Positions 1 through 24,380 of a stretch of DNA of 64,000 bases are shown piece after piece. The stretch spans positions 3,546,372-3,610,371 of the forward strand of contig NC_134655.1 in the NCBI RefSeq assembly GCF_030463565.1. The letters run 5' to 3'. This stretch comes from Pelecanus crispus (lineage: Eukaryota; Chordata; Aves; Pelecaniformes; Pelecanidae). A model generated the notes under the pieces. It was not told where the DNA came from and ran no database searches. It saw nothing but the letters and a program-made list of their open reading frames with translations. The stretch's first letter is position 1; the number at the start of each line of letters is the position of its first letter. The translations under genes and the position numbers were made by a program.

Positions 1-106
1 CCCGAGCCCCAGGGCCGCACAGCGCAGCGGGGCCCTGGCAGGGCCGCGGCCCGGGCCGGCCCCTTCCCGCCGCTCTCCCCGCGCCGCGGGCGCCGAGCCG
101 GGCGCT

Positions 107-122
107 GCGTGCGGGACGTGAC
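107..122 (+). promoter_or_regulatory. PGK1: Tandem hypoxia-response element of PGK1
   Basis: Two HIF core motifs, GCGTG (107-111) and ACGTG (116-120), lie in the same orientation four bases apart, followed by AC. The 15-base string CGTGCGGGACGTGAC differs by one base from the hypoxia element I recall from the mouse Pgk1 promoter (CGTGCAGGACGTGAC). HIF control of PGK1 is established in mammals; its retention here is inferred from this match and from the similar distance to the CCAAT box. Confidence 0.7.
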
Positions 123-218
123 CGGGCCTCCCGCCGCAGCCCGGCCTCCCGCGGGGGCGGGCAGAGCGCCGACGGGCGGGCGGCTCGACCAGTAGCGACG
201 CGCGGCGGGCGGCGCGGT

Positions 219-249
219 CCAATCGGTGGCGGGCAGGGGCGGGGCGGGC
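219..249 (+). promoter_or_regulatory. PGK1: CCAAT box and overlapping GC boxes
   Basis: CCAAT is at 219-223 and two overlapping SP/KLF-type GC boxes (GGGGCGGGGCGGGC) are at 236-249, about 95-125 bases before the ATG. This is the usual NF-Y plus SP1 core of a TATA-less housekeeping promoter. Confidence 0.75.
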
Positions 250-341
250 TGGGTGCCGGCGGCGCTGGCGGTGGCTGCGGCAGAAGCGCGGGCGGCGGCG
301 GAGCAGAGCGGCGGTCGGGTCGGATCGGGCACGGAGCAGCC

Positions 342-13917
<13,576 letters not shown>

Positions 13918-14607
13918 AGAGCAGAGTATCGCCCCACTTCCCGGACCCGTGCACAGCCCCTGAGATTCAACACTTCAGCGCTTCTGTATTTCAGCTCTGC
14001 AACAGGCAGATCACAGAATGTAAACCGAAACTGGACAGGGTTTGAGGAGAAGACAATAGAGATATTTTACGACTGCAGTTTACATGATGTGGATTTGTCC
14101 ACTGTTATCCCACTTGAATTAACGTAGTGAGTTTAAACTGTTGTTGTGAATTTAGAGTGTATATATTTATATTTTGCCTTTTCAAAGAGATGAATCCCTG
14201 TTAGCCATGTCTGTTTCCTCAGAAAGGAGTGCACTGTTTAGCTTCAATGTTCTTAGCAGGCATTTTCATCACTTGACACGGTTCAGAAACGAGAGGGGAC
14301 TCCAGTTTTTTGGAGGCTGATTGTAATAGCTGCTGAATAAACAGATTTAAAGTGCTTCCAGTTTGTTTATGGTCCTTCTTTCAGATTTTTAGAATGGTCC
14401 ACATTAAAATACCTTCTTCCTAGCATCAGGAGTTGGAGATATGTTTCCTTTTTGCATTAATTATAATATTTATAAATATGCTTTTATTTTTGTCCAGTAG
14501 ATCTATCAGCACCCAGTCATCATCATCAAAGTGAACTTTGTTGGTAAGGAAGTAAATTGTTACAGATGTGCTGTTACGTTAAAACTTCCATGCCATCAAG
14601 TAATAAA
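13918..14607 (+). terminator. PGK1: PGK1 3' UTR with two polyadenylation signals
   Basis: The first AATAAA is at 14,336-14,341, followed by a GT-rich element (CAGTTTGTTTATGG), so cleavage near 14,360 is expected. A second AATAAA is at 14,602-14,607. Between them lies AU-rich sequence with ATTTATAAATATGC near 14,470. Short and long 3' ends are therefore possible; the first signal looks stronger. Confidence 0.75.
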
Positions 14608-17099
14608 GTGAGATGAAATTTTGAATGTGCAAGTCTAGTAAAAAAAGTGCGAATTGAAAGTGTTGCTCATCTAGAGAACTTGCCTCACAGTAGGCAACTG
14701 AATATAGGGGAAACTTTGAAGACAGAAGCATGTAAAAACTGAGTCACAGGCAACCAGAACTGCAGCGTGCCTTTGCTCAAGTTTGTGGTCCTAAAAGCAC
14801 TAAAACTAGCGTAGTAAAACCACAGTGTCGGACAATTAGGCTTGTGTGTGTGGCTTAAGCACATTGCAGAACCGCAAGTATTGTCAGTGCAGGACCACCA
14901 ACATGCTGCAAATGTATAAAGTTGGTATTTCCGTTTTGACTGTCGTGCTTTGGCTCCTATGCTTGCTGCAGGACCCAAATGTGAGCACAGGGTGGCTCTA
15001 AACCAAACCCAGGACTACTCCAAACTCAGATTGGCTTCTGAGCATCCAAAAGCGTGGTTTGGATTATGTTAGCAGTCACGGCTCTGCTCATAAGAACTGT
15101 AAGAAGATGCAGTGCTCCAGCTGCACTGCTTGTGTATCTTCCTGCTGGATCAGAGAAAAGTGAGTGATGTAAAGCGGCGATTGCCTGTTTCTATTCCTAG
15201 TGAATTCCCAGCGGTATTGTTAGGGTGCTTCCCAGGAGGCTTTGAATAGTATAAAGCAGCCAGGATGAACCATGGAGAGAATCTTTGAGGTAAGCAGTAA
15301 GCCACAACACAGAGCATGCTTTTACGTTAATTTGTATGCATGTACATAGTATTACCAAAACAAAATGAAAGCATGTGTTATAAACAGACACAGCCTATTT
15401 GCCAAATTTTACTCGGTCACGGTGGGATGCGAATTAAAACCCAGTAACGCTGAAGTGTGTATAAAACTGCGTATGGAATATCTACTCGTTGCGTTTTAAA
15501 GCTAAAAGTGTCTATTGCAAAGAAAAGAAACTAGAAATAATGCAAATGACTGCGGCGCTGTGGTTTTCTCCTCCTTCCCTCCTTTGTAAATCTCCCAAGC
15601 ATTGTCTGATTACGCATGAATGATGCAGATTTTTGCTAGGATTGCTTTCTTGCTGTTACTCATGTTTTCCAGGCAGGGGTGCAGACCTCCGACAGCTGCA
15701 GTAACGAGGCAAAGAAAGGAGTGAGCTTGTCGGCCACAAAAAGACGATGGATTTTGGAAATCCAGTACTACAAAAACAAACATTCCACCATGTTTTCTAA
15801 CAGATCATTCTTGTCTAGCTCTGGCAAACAAGGCCTCGTGACAGCACGGCCCATTTTAGTGTCACTCTTACTCCCCCATGTTGCTGGATTCCCATGGAGC
15901 AATAACAGGCTTTCCCTCCGTAGCTCCTTTCTCGGTGTTTACAGTGAACGGTTGGTGTGTGGCTGCTACCTCTGCTGGGTTTTTTTCCACAAAAACCAAA
16001 ACAAACCCAAAGCTATCCGTAATCAAATACGGCAAGGAGTAGTAATGTTCCATGAACAAAGATGTCTGCACTTAAAAACATTTTTCCACCTGCTTTTGGA
16101 TGCTTGCTACTCACATCTCTAAACTGTCCTTTTGTTTGCACATGGCTTCTTTTAATTGATGCAAAGTTCAGGTCTATGTGCTTAATGTAGCAAACCTTGT
16201 ACAGCAAGGCCAGAGAGAGACTTGGCTTTATGGGTTGTACACAAAAATGGGTGAAGCATCTCAGCGTGAGACGGCAGGAGCTGTACACTTGATGACCAGC
16301 AGCTGATTACTCAAGTGACAGAGTTTCCGGATTTTTTTTAAGCTTTGCCTATTAATATTTTTTAGCACCTGGCTATTGCAGTGATAAAATATTCTTAAGG
16401 CGTCTAAAGGTTCCTTCTCTCACTAAATTTTACATCCTCTAGAGTCACACCGGTCTTCCTAGATTACTTTTGCATGTGTTCTGACAACTTTTCTAGACCT
16501 GACTCTGACAGTTCTGCTTTTACATTTTTATTGTTTTTCTTGAGAGTGTTTTTGGGGCAAGGAATGTTGCTAGTTAGAAACATTGTGGAAGACATGAGAA
16601 GACAAAGCTGTCGCAGAAAGCTCATGATGTTATGACGGTAATGGATTTAGCATGTAAGTAGGCTGATAATAAGAGCCGGGTGAAATAATAAGTGAAGAGC
16701 TTAAATCCTCATGGCTGAGATTACGAAAATTTCAGCATGGAAGACTTCAATTTTGTTGTCAACAAAATAAGCTCCTCTTAGGCCAAAATACATGAGCTCT
16801 CATACTGGTGTCTCCCTGCATAATTTACAATCTACTGTTAACTAGAGGAGGTAGAGAAAGCATTTCCAGTGTTGTAAAATGTGCAATCAATGCTACTTGA
16901 AAAAGTTAGTGGTAAAAACAGCGGTCACCCTGTGGGGACTCCGGCCACGTGCAGGGCCATCAGCCCTGATGTGGCAGAGGGGGCCCAGATCATCCTTAAT
17001 ATTTGCAGAGCAGGCTGGCCAGGAGGCCAGCTGTGGCAAATGTGCCTTCGTAACTGCTAAAACATCAAAACTTTGCTACGGCTCTGCCTTTCCAAGGAA
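14608..17099. other. Intergenic stretch after PGK1, no gene recognised
   Basis: I see no recognisable exon on either strand. I looked on the minus strand for TAF9B, which follows PGK1 tail-to-tail in human, and saw none of its conserved segments. The open frames of 60-147 codons here have no conserved motif or codon pattern. Confidence 0.6.
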
Positions 17100-17117
17100 T
17101 GGGGCCTCCTGTGGGCA

Positions 17118-17130
17118 GCGGCCATTTTGT
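17118..17130 (-). promoter_or_regulatory. YY1-like site
   Basis: GCGGCCATTTTGT on the + strand reads CAAAATGGCCGC on the - strand, close to the YY1 consensus CAAGATGGCGGC that often marks transcription starts. It could point to minus-strand transcription from this island. Confidence 0.45.
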
Positions 17131-17524
17131 GAGTGAGGCCATGAGGGTGGGGAAGGCAGCCCCCTCTCTTAAAGCGAAGGACAGACATGTCCATCCCCTC
17201 TTTTTCTGTGCGTTCCCCTTGGCGCCTGCCTTCGTGGTGTGCCTCACAGCCCAGAGACGGTGTTTCACGGCGGATTTTTGCGCTTTTAGCCCGCAGGTGC
17301 CCGCGTATCCCAAGAGGAGCGGCCTCCATGGCGCGCCCGCCCGGATCACCTCTCCTCCATCGGCCAGGACGGGGAAACCTCAAGCAGCCCACGGAGGTAG
17401 CTCCCTCCCGCCCGGGGGCCGGGCAGCGAGGGCTGTGCTCCGCTCAGCGCTCGGGCGGTGAGGGCAGGCGAGGCGGGCCGGCAGCTCCCGCCGGCGGGCG
17501 GCCAGGCGGCGGCGGGGCGGGAGA

Positions 17525-17586
17525 ACTACACTTCCCGGCCGCCTTTGCAGGCGCCGGCCCAGCGGGGGATGCCGGGTGCCGTAGTT
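17525..17586. promoter_or_regulatory. Inverted pair of ZNF143/Staf-like sites
   Basis: ACTACACTTCCCGGCCGCC starts at 17,525 on the + strand. The reverse complement of about 17,567-17,586 reads ACTACGGCACCCGGCATCCC. Both resemble the ZNF143 motif ACTACAATTCCCAGCATGC and face each other about 25 bases apart. Such motifs are typical of CpG-island promoters, often bidirectional ones. Confidence 0.6.
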
Positions 17587-17737
17587 GCAGCCGCCTGGTG
17601 AAAGTTAATAACTGAATCTGGGGTAGGCACTTCCCAGAGCTCCTCGGTGTCTCTCATTGCCATGCCGGCTTTGTCACCTCGGAGGGAAGAGGAGCAAGAT
17701 GGATGAGCGGGCGGCCGCCGGGGCAGGCGCCCGCGGG
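17587..17737 (+). other. Probable first exon from the orphan CpG island
   Basis: Downstream of the ZNF143-like pair the sequence runs to a strong donor, GGG|GTAAGG at 17,738. It contains two ATGs. The first (17,662) opens a 14-codon frame ending at TGA 17,704-17,706. The second (17,699) encodes MDERAAAGAGARG and is open to the donor in phase 0. The 5' edge is a guess. I do not recognise the peptide, and paired upstream ATGs suit a 5' UTR exon at least as well as a coding exon. Confidence 0.4.
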
Positions 17738-19324
17738 GTAAGGAGCGGGTGTGGAGGGGGGGGAGGCTCGGGCCGCCGCTGCGAGGCCGGCTGCGGGGAG
17801 GGGAGCGCGGCTGCCTGCTGCCCCCCGGCCCCCCGCGCCGAGGAGAGGGGCCGCGGCCGCCCTGGCCGGCCGGGATGCCGGGCTCGGGGGCAGGTGCAGC
17901 GGGGAGCGGCGCCGGGGCTGCCCCGCCGGAGGGGCTGCTGAGGCGGGGGCGGGCGGCGCCGGCTCCCGCCTAACGGCCCCCGTGGCCCCGGCCCTCGCCT
18001 CGGCGCCCCGCTCCTGCCCGCGCCCCCCGCCTCCAGCCTGAGGTAAATGCGCGGCCCGCGGCTCCCCCGAGGCGGGGGTCTCCCCTCAGAGCCCCGGGAA
18101 GGGGCTCCCGTGTCTCTCCGCTGCCCTCACGGAGACCACCTCCTTCCCCGGGCGGGGCGCAGTTCTGTGGCTCAGCCCGCAAACGCCGGGACCGCGTCCA
18201 GGATTTGGGGGTCGCCGGTGGTGTCGGGGAAGCCTGGTCATGGGCAAGCGGTGAGGCGAGGAGAAGGCTGTGAGGGCTTGCAGCGGGGACGGTTTGATGT
18301 GTGTGGTAGTGGGGACGGAGGAGTTGGTGCGAGGGAGAGAGCAGAGCCGCCCTGTCCCATCCCAGGTCCATTTTCAAGTCTAGGTAATGCAAGGGGATGT
18401 TTTGCTACCTGCAGTCCTGCGGAGGAGGTCCAGGGCCTCTGCCCCTGCCACAGCTGCAAGAGATGGTGCCTGCTGTGCCCTCCTCATCCCTCCAGAGTCC
18501 CCGCTCTTGCCCTCCCCGGACACCCACAGGAGCTGATCGGCCTCTGCCCAAACCCTGAATTAAGCAAAAGTGACTCCAAATCCTCCTGCTTTGATCTCTG
18601 AGAGAACAAAATGCCAGTCTGTGGGTGATAATCCCCAAAGAGTTAAAAGCTTTGGGTTTGCATCCTTGCCTGGTAGAGAGTGAGGATCCCAGCAGCCCCT
18701 CGAGGCTCTGGGTTTAACCATTCCCGCTGCTACTTCACGGTCTGCCCTCGGGTTGGAAGATAATGCCTTTCATTAGCAGACTGATTCAGGTAGGCCCATA
18801 AATATTCACCGTGACATTTACTGCATGGTGGAAGCAGAAGCACAAATCCCGTCTGTCTCAATTCCAGGATACTTTTTTGAGGAAGGCGAGGGCTGGAAGG
18901 CCAAATCTTTAGTGTGGAGGAGCTGTGGTGGACACAGGAACTTGGGTGACCTTAAACACCCATTGCTTTTGCTTGATGCTGTAAATAGCCCCAAGAACTG
19001 ACTGAATTGCCAGCGTACGGTCGGGTAGCCCAGCAGTGCGGGCTCCTGGGGGGCTGTTCTGACTTCTCATGACATTTGGGCCCAGGCTCTGGCCCTTGGC
19101 ATCCTTGCCTGGAATCTCCCATTGTGAGATGCGTAAAGAAGATCCCTATTCAATTTTCAGGTTAAAATTTTCCAAGTGTCACCTCAGATAAATGATCCTC
19201 AATTCAGCCCTAATGCAGTATAAATCAGCAAATTCCATTTTAGTTCACTTTTCGTTTTCATTCCACTTTTTAATGATAATTTTTCATTAAACATCTAATC
19301 CTGTCCTAGCGTTTCTCATCAGTA

Positions 19325-19400
19325 AGGCTCAAGGTGCTTTACAAAAGAGGTAAAAATATGATAATTCCAATTATCCTTATTAAGGCTTAGGTTTTGGGCA
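19325..19400 (-). repeat. Possible MIR-like fragment
   Basis: GGCTCAAGGTGCTTTACAAAAGAGGTAAAAATATGATAATTCCAATTATCC recalls the reverse-strand MIR segment around AAGCGCTTTACA and TATTATCCCC. It is short and diverged. Confidence 0.35.
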
Positions 19401-22400
19401 GCTTCTTGCAGATAATATAGGTCATAAATAATTAAGAGTACAATCTAATTAAAAGAAATCCCCAGTTGTAAACCAAAGTGCCACACTGAAGAAGCCAGTC
19501 TTCAAAGGCACGGCCTTGTAACCTAATCTCCCTGATCAGAACGGTATCCCATTAACCTGCAAATCTTCACTCTCCTGACCTGTCTGCCCCAACAGCGGGT
19601 ACTTCCACGTGCCTGTGCAGGACCCAAGGGAGGGAGATGGTCAGGGGGCTTCAGTGACCGAAAGCAGTCTGGAGGGTGTTCTCCTATTCAAGTCCCTTAT
19701 CTTGTCATTTGAATAAAGGTCTCATGTTCGGAGGCTTGCCAAAATGTGCAGCCTGAACTGAGCAAGGTTAGGTGTAGAACTGATTTAGTTTTTTAGCAGA
19801 AATAGTTATTGGAAATTAGAAGCATTGCTCAAACTGGAGTCCAGAAGGTACAAAGAAGATTGTGGCCTGGATCCAGTTCATACATGACCTAAATAGAATT
19901 CTGACCCTGAAACTTGCTCTGAACACCTTGGCAAATTTCATCAAAGTTGGACAGGAACTTTCATGTTTGGGAGTTTAGGCTCTAGATTGCTAGTGCTAAA
20001 CTGGGTCTGTGTATCCTGACACCCGCATGGCCCCTCTGGAAGCTGACTATCTCAGGACCGCTGTTTGTATCTACATAATTCCGCAGTAGAGCTACGTGGA
20101 TGAAATCCTTGTTCTCATTCCAAATACCTGCTGTCACATATTACTTATTCTGTGGGAATGTTTTTGCTCCGATTTGTGGTTACGCAGTGTTCAGTGATGA
20201 CCTAATTGCAATGTTCTCATTAGGCAGAGAAATTTCGGAGTCTGGCTTTATAGTTCACCTTCTCAGTAAGTAAATCATTGCTCCGTAACGCCGTCTACCA
20301 TCAGTGCTGTCACTTTAGCCCAGTGTTTTATGAGGGATCATAAAGCTGATGAAGGCACTTTGAAGCGTGTGTATCTACAACAGCTTCTCACACTTTACCA
20401 TTGTAACGTGTAACTTAGAGCAAGCGTAGACCATCTTGTTGATGAAAATGCGTGAATCTGATGACCTATACCAGCTTTCCTGCCACTAAAGAAACTGCAC
20501 CTACGTTAGTTTGGTGTTGGGTAATTTCCTTGAAAGTTGGCAATATGTGAGCAGCTACAAATAAAGCTGAAAAAGGCCAGACTGCCTTTCTGACTGTCTT
20601 GTGATGAGGCTTAACCTTGGCCAGGGAATGCTGGTGTAATTTTCAAATGTTACTCAAAGGGATGTTGATTGCAAGTTACATTAAAATAAGTCCCTAAGTC
20701 CCTTAGGGTCTCAGAGAGACCTATATCTTGATCTATCTGTGCCGTAATTTCTTCATTTGTATTGTGTTAAACTGTAATTCAGTCTCTCATGCTGGAAGCT
20801 TTGACTAGTAAGGCATGACTGGAGCTCCAAGTAATGCTGGTGGTACTGGAAATGTACTACAAATGACAGAAGGGAACCTACAGAAATAAGGAAGCAGGGA
20901 ATGCGGACATTTTGAGGAACAGAAATAGGGAGGGTGAGTACAGGAGAAAGGGGGGAGGGACAGAGGGAGGAAAAATATAAAAGGAAAAGCAGGAAGAAAA
21001 CTAAAACACCGCCGTTCTAGGTGACGATCGGTGTGGTGTGGGTGAGGCTTTGCAATTGAACCAAGTTTCCCTAAGAACATTATCATACGCCACTTATGGG
21101 AGGGAGGAGAAGGGAAGAGGGTTCCTGGAGAGGTGCATATCCACACAATGAAGCCTTTCGTTTCTTCCCTTGCACATTTGTAGAGCGCTCACGTCTTTCC
21201 CTTACCCCAGGAGACATTCCCATTTCCTTTCATTTACCAGTGTTCAGAAGGCGGAAGGAGATGAGGCACTGTTGGGTTCCCTTATTAACTCAATCTGTGG
21301 GAAGCCCTACATAAATCATTGAATTTCCTAGTTTTGATAGAACAAGATATTTGTACAGTGAAGTCAAACAGAAGATCGAGGTTCCTGGACAGGGAGGCTT
21401 TGACGCTGTTCCAGTCCTGTGCCTGTGACTCTTAAGCGTGCATTTCTTTGAAGTCTGAAGCTTAGGAGTCTGCATTAATGATCAAGGGACAGAGCTGAAT
21501 ACGGAATTCGTATGGTACGAAGGTAAAGGTGTGGGTATGAATGTGGGAGGAGAATATTTAAGAGCAGTCTGGCATGTATAGTTAATAATATTAAAAAAAA
21601 GTAATCATGTTAATTTCCTACAGTTACTCAAGTTCTCAAGGCTTTTTGCATCTTCTCATTCCTTGTAGATCAGTGATCGCTTGCCGGGTCCTGTCTTGTC
21701 CAAAATATTAACTTCCTTAAAAAGTAGAAAACTTCAGGTGTGAAGCCTTTTGTCCTTTTCTACAACGGGAAACTTGCTCTGATCCCTTAGGCAGGAATCT
21801 CCGTCCCTCATGCAGCGTTTTAGAATGCTGTGCTTGGCGTTGGCTGTCGCTCTGTCCCACTCAGCCAAGTGTTGGTGATCCCTGAATGCTTAAAAAGTTC
21901 CGTGGGACTCTGCAGATGTGAAGCTCTTCTGAAGTTTAAGATTTGTCAGGAGCAGAATGCATTAAAACAATTATTTTGGATTTTGACTTACAACTATGTT
22001 AAAATTCAGTTATTTTTATCACTGTTTGTTCCTTTTAGAGCTCTTGGCTGCTTCTCTAACTCAGGAGCTGTTCTTCCTATTTTTTACTTCATAAAGTAAA
22101 ATAGTCAAAGCAAAATGCTGTGTATCTTGCTACACTTAATATACAGATACCTACTGACTGAAACAGTGAAATAGACCCTGGGTTTCAATTTCTGACCTGC
22201 TATTTTAACTGCTTTTTCCAGAACTCCACCCTAATTGCTGCTTTTTCGTGATTGAGCAGCAAATCGGTTCCCCTCTACGCCCCAGGATTTCCAAAATTCA
22301 GATTTTTCTGAAGAAGCAAAGGTCAGATTTTCAAGACTCTGCTTATATGTAGGACCTTGTGAAGCAGATCGTAAGGTGGTATTTATGTCCTACCAGACAC

Positions 22401-23879
22401 GGAGCTGCTTTCAAAATACTGGCCCTAGGCAGCAGGAGATTTACAGTCTTGCTCTGGATGTCTCCCATGCGATGGAGGGGTACGGACCTAGCACAGGGCT
22501 CTGGGAGCACTGGGCCCTCGCTGGGATCACTCACGCTCCCACGTCGTTTAATTTAGCCGTGGTTGCGCACTCCACCGGCTATGAGGGTTGACTGTGCCCC
22601 TCAAATCGAAAAACTGGAGACCCCAGGCCTCTTCCCGTGAATGACTGGGACCCCTTTCTCCAGCCTGATGTCACTGCTGTAAACTGAATCTCCTTAGCAT
22701 CCCGAATACTTTGAAGCCATCCTCATTACCAAGTTCCTGCTTGCAGGCATTGAAAGGGAGGGATGGCAGGTCCAGCCCCAGCAATGCCGAGCTGCGCTGG
22801 GGCAGTGGCTCAGAGCGTGGCAGCCGTTCTCCAGAAATGGCTTTACTCTGACCCAAATCAATAGGGCTGCATTAGGAAGTGTCTTTTTTTTTTTTTTAAG
22901 CATTGGATTTCTTTATGTGAGTATTTAATACCATAGTGTAAGTGAATATTTATGAAGGTGTCTGAGGTCTTTGGCTGAGATGTGTCATATAAAGCTCTGA
23001 TCCAAAGCGTGCTGTAGCCCAGCAGAAAAACCCCATCTCTGACATTGTTCTCCCCTCTTGCCCCCAGGGAATTAAAAAAACAAATTATTTTAAGCAGTTC
23101 AACATGTACTGAGCTTTAGTTTGTTAGCTAAGAAAGAGTATAATGTCTTTCCAGGACTATGTTCAAAACTAAAGAACAAAAAGCTACCTTGAAAAATGGC
23201 CATTGGGAAGCAGAGCAGCAAAAGCCAAGAAACTTGAGCCCTTTGCTAATGAATACTCTGTCCTTAACTCACATTGTCTCTTTTGTTTCCCACACTTTCA
23301 TGAGCTGCACATGGATTCAATTTGCCAGTCTTTAACCCTTCTTACTGGTGCCTGATCTGTGCATAGTTTGGAAACTGGGACAGCTGTCACTTAGGTGCTT
23401 GGCTTTGGGGTTTTTTTTTTTTGCTCCGGATCTGTTTGTCCCTGTGCAGTCTCTGGCTCAGATGCGGTAAAGCAATCCACGAGGGGTGTGGACAAGGCTT
23501 GGGTGCACGCTGAGGAGAGGGAGTCAAAGCTTTTCCAGCTCCCTGGCAAAGGGTGTAACAGAGGCAGGGCTGGGAGCAGGTTTGCTTTGATTAAAACATA
23601 GCAGCATTTCCACTGTGACTACCTTTGGGGAAGATGTTGGAGCTATACTAGGACTTTGTTAAGAAGAGCTGTTTTTCTTGGCATCGCTCTAAAATTGATG
23701 GAAAGTCAGGGTGGAGCCAAGGGATTTGGCATCATGGGAACTTCTCACACCAGCTTGTCTGTGTGCTACAGCACAGCAGAAGTGCTTTCTGCAGAGAGAA
23801 GCGTTAAACATCAGATGTTTATTTGCAACAGTGAAATTTATTCCAGTGAATGACGATTGCCCTTAGTAAATACACTTCT

Positions 23880-24380
23880 TAGTAATGACTGTATTGTTTC
23901 CAAAAACATAAGCTCCTAGAGTTGCTGTTTGCTAAATTGATAGGGATCTAATTAATCATCCATTTAAAACAAAAATGGCATTCCATATCAAAAACATAAT
24001 GCATTTAATTCCTCATTTTTTCTCTACATAACTATTGAACAAAGATCACCAGCAGAGAGTGCTGGTGCTCTTCCAGAATGTGGCAGTGGCTTCTGAAATT
24101 GGTTGTAAAATCTAATCAGACTTTCTTCCATAATTCTATTTTTAGTTTTTCATTTCTGTGAAAATGAAATGTTAATCAATTATCTGTAACTTGTATCAAT
24201 CTTTTTGCAGCTTACTACAGGAGAAAGATTGTTCTTAGGAGCACAACTATGTGCTCAGAAAAATTATAATTGCTGCTTTTTGAAGCAGTTATTTAACAGA
24301 ATTTCATATATTTTGTTCCAATGCATTTGACCTTTTTTGTACATAGCATTATTTCTCTTTCATTTCTCTTCTTTAATGTT
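23880..24380. promoter_or_regulatory. Candidate AT-rich enhancer-like block
   Basis: The block is rich in homeodomain-type cores (CTAATTAATC near 23,950, AATGCATTTAATTC near 24,000, GTTAATCAATTATC near 24,173), with a TEAD-type CATTCCA near 23,980 and long runs without CpG. This texture is typical of conserved developmental enhancers, but conservation cannot be judged from one sequence. Confidence 0.3.

Larger units (their letters stand above)
1..341 (+). promoter_or_regulatory. PGK1: PGK1 CpG-island promoter and 5' UTR
   Basis: The stretch before the PGK1 start codon is extremely G+C- and CpG-rich and has no TATA box. It contains tandem hypoxia-type RCGTG cores, a CCAAT box and overlapping GC boxes, in that order toward the gene. 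This fits a housekeeping promoter with added HIF control. The transcription start cannot be fixed by reading; it probably lies between the GC boxes (about 250) and the ATG at 342. The island continues into intron 1 to about 720. The window begins inside the island, so more distal promoter sequence is missing. Confidence 0.85.
17100..18200. promoter_or_regulatory. Orphan CpG island between PGK1 and AMOT
   Basis: A second CpG island of about 1 kb starts near 17,100 and is densest at 17,450-18,060. It contains ZNF143-like and YY1-like sites and several good donors (GTAAGG at 17,738, GTAAAT at 18,043). These are signs of an active, possibly bidirectional promoter. I cannot assign its product. It could be an upstream AMOT promoter, a non-coding RNA, or a gene whose later exons I do not recognise. 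It lies 28 kb upstream of the first AMOT coding exon. Confidence 0.65.

Noticed and set aside
14608-17500. TAF9B on the minus strand, expected from human gene order
   Set aside because: None of its conserved histone-fold segments could be seen in the minus-strand frames.
17699-17737. MDERAAAGAGARG as an N-terminal extension of AMOT
   Set aside because: The phase 0 donor joined to 45,700 puts AMOT out of frame and stops at 45,748, so it could only be an upstream frame.
18047-18601. 184-codon frame downstream of the orphan CpG island
   Set aside because: Composition-driven start in GC-rich DNA, no recognisable domain, and its frame crosses plausible splice sites.
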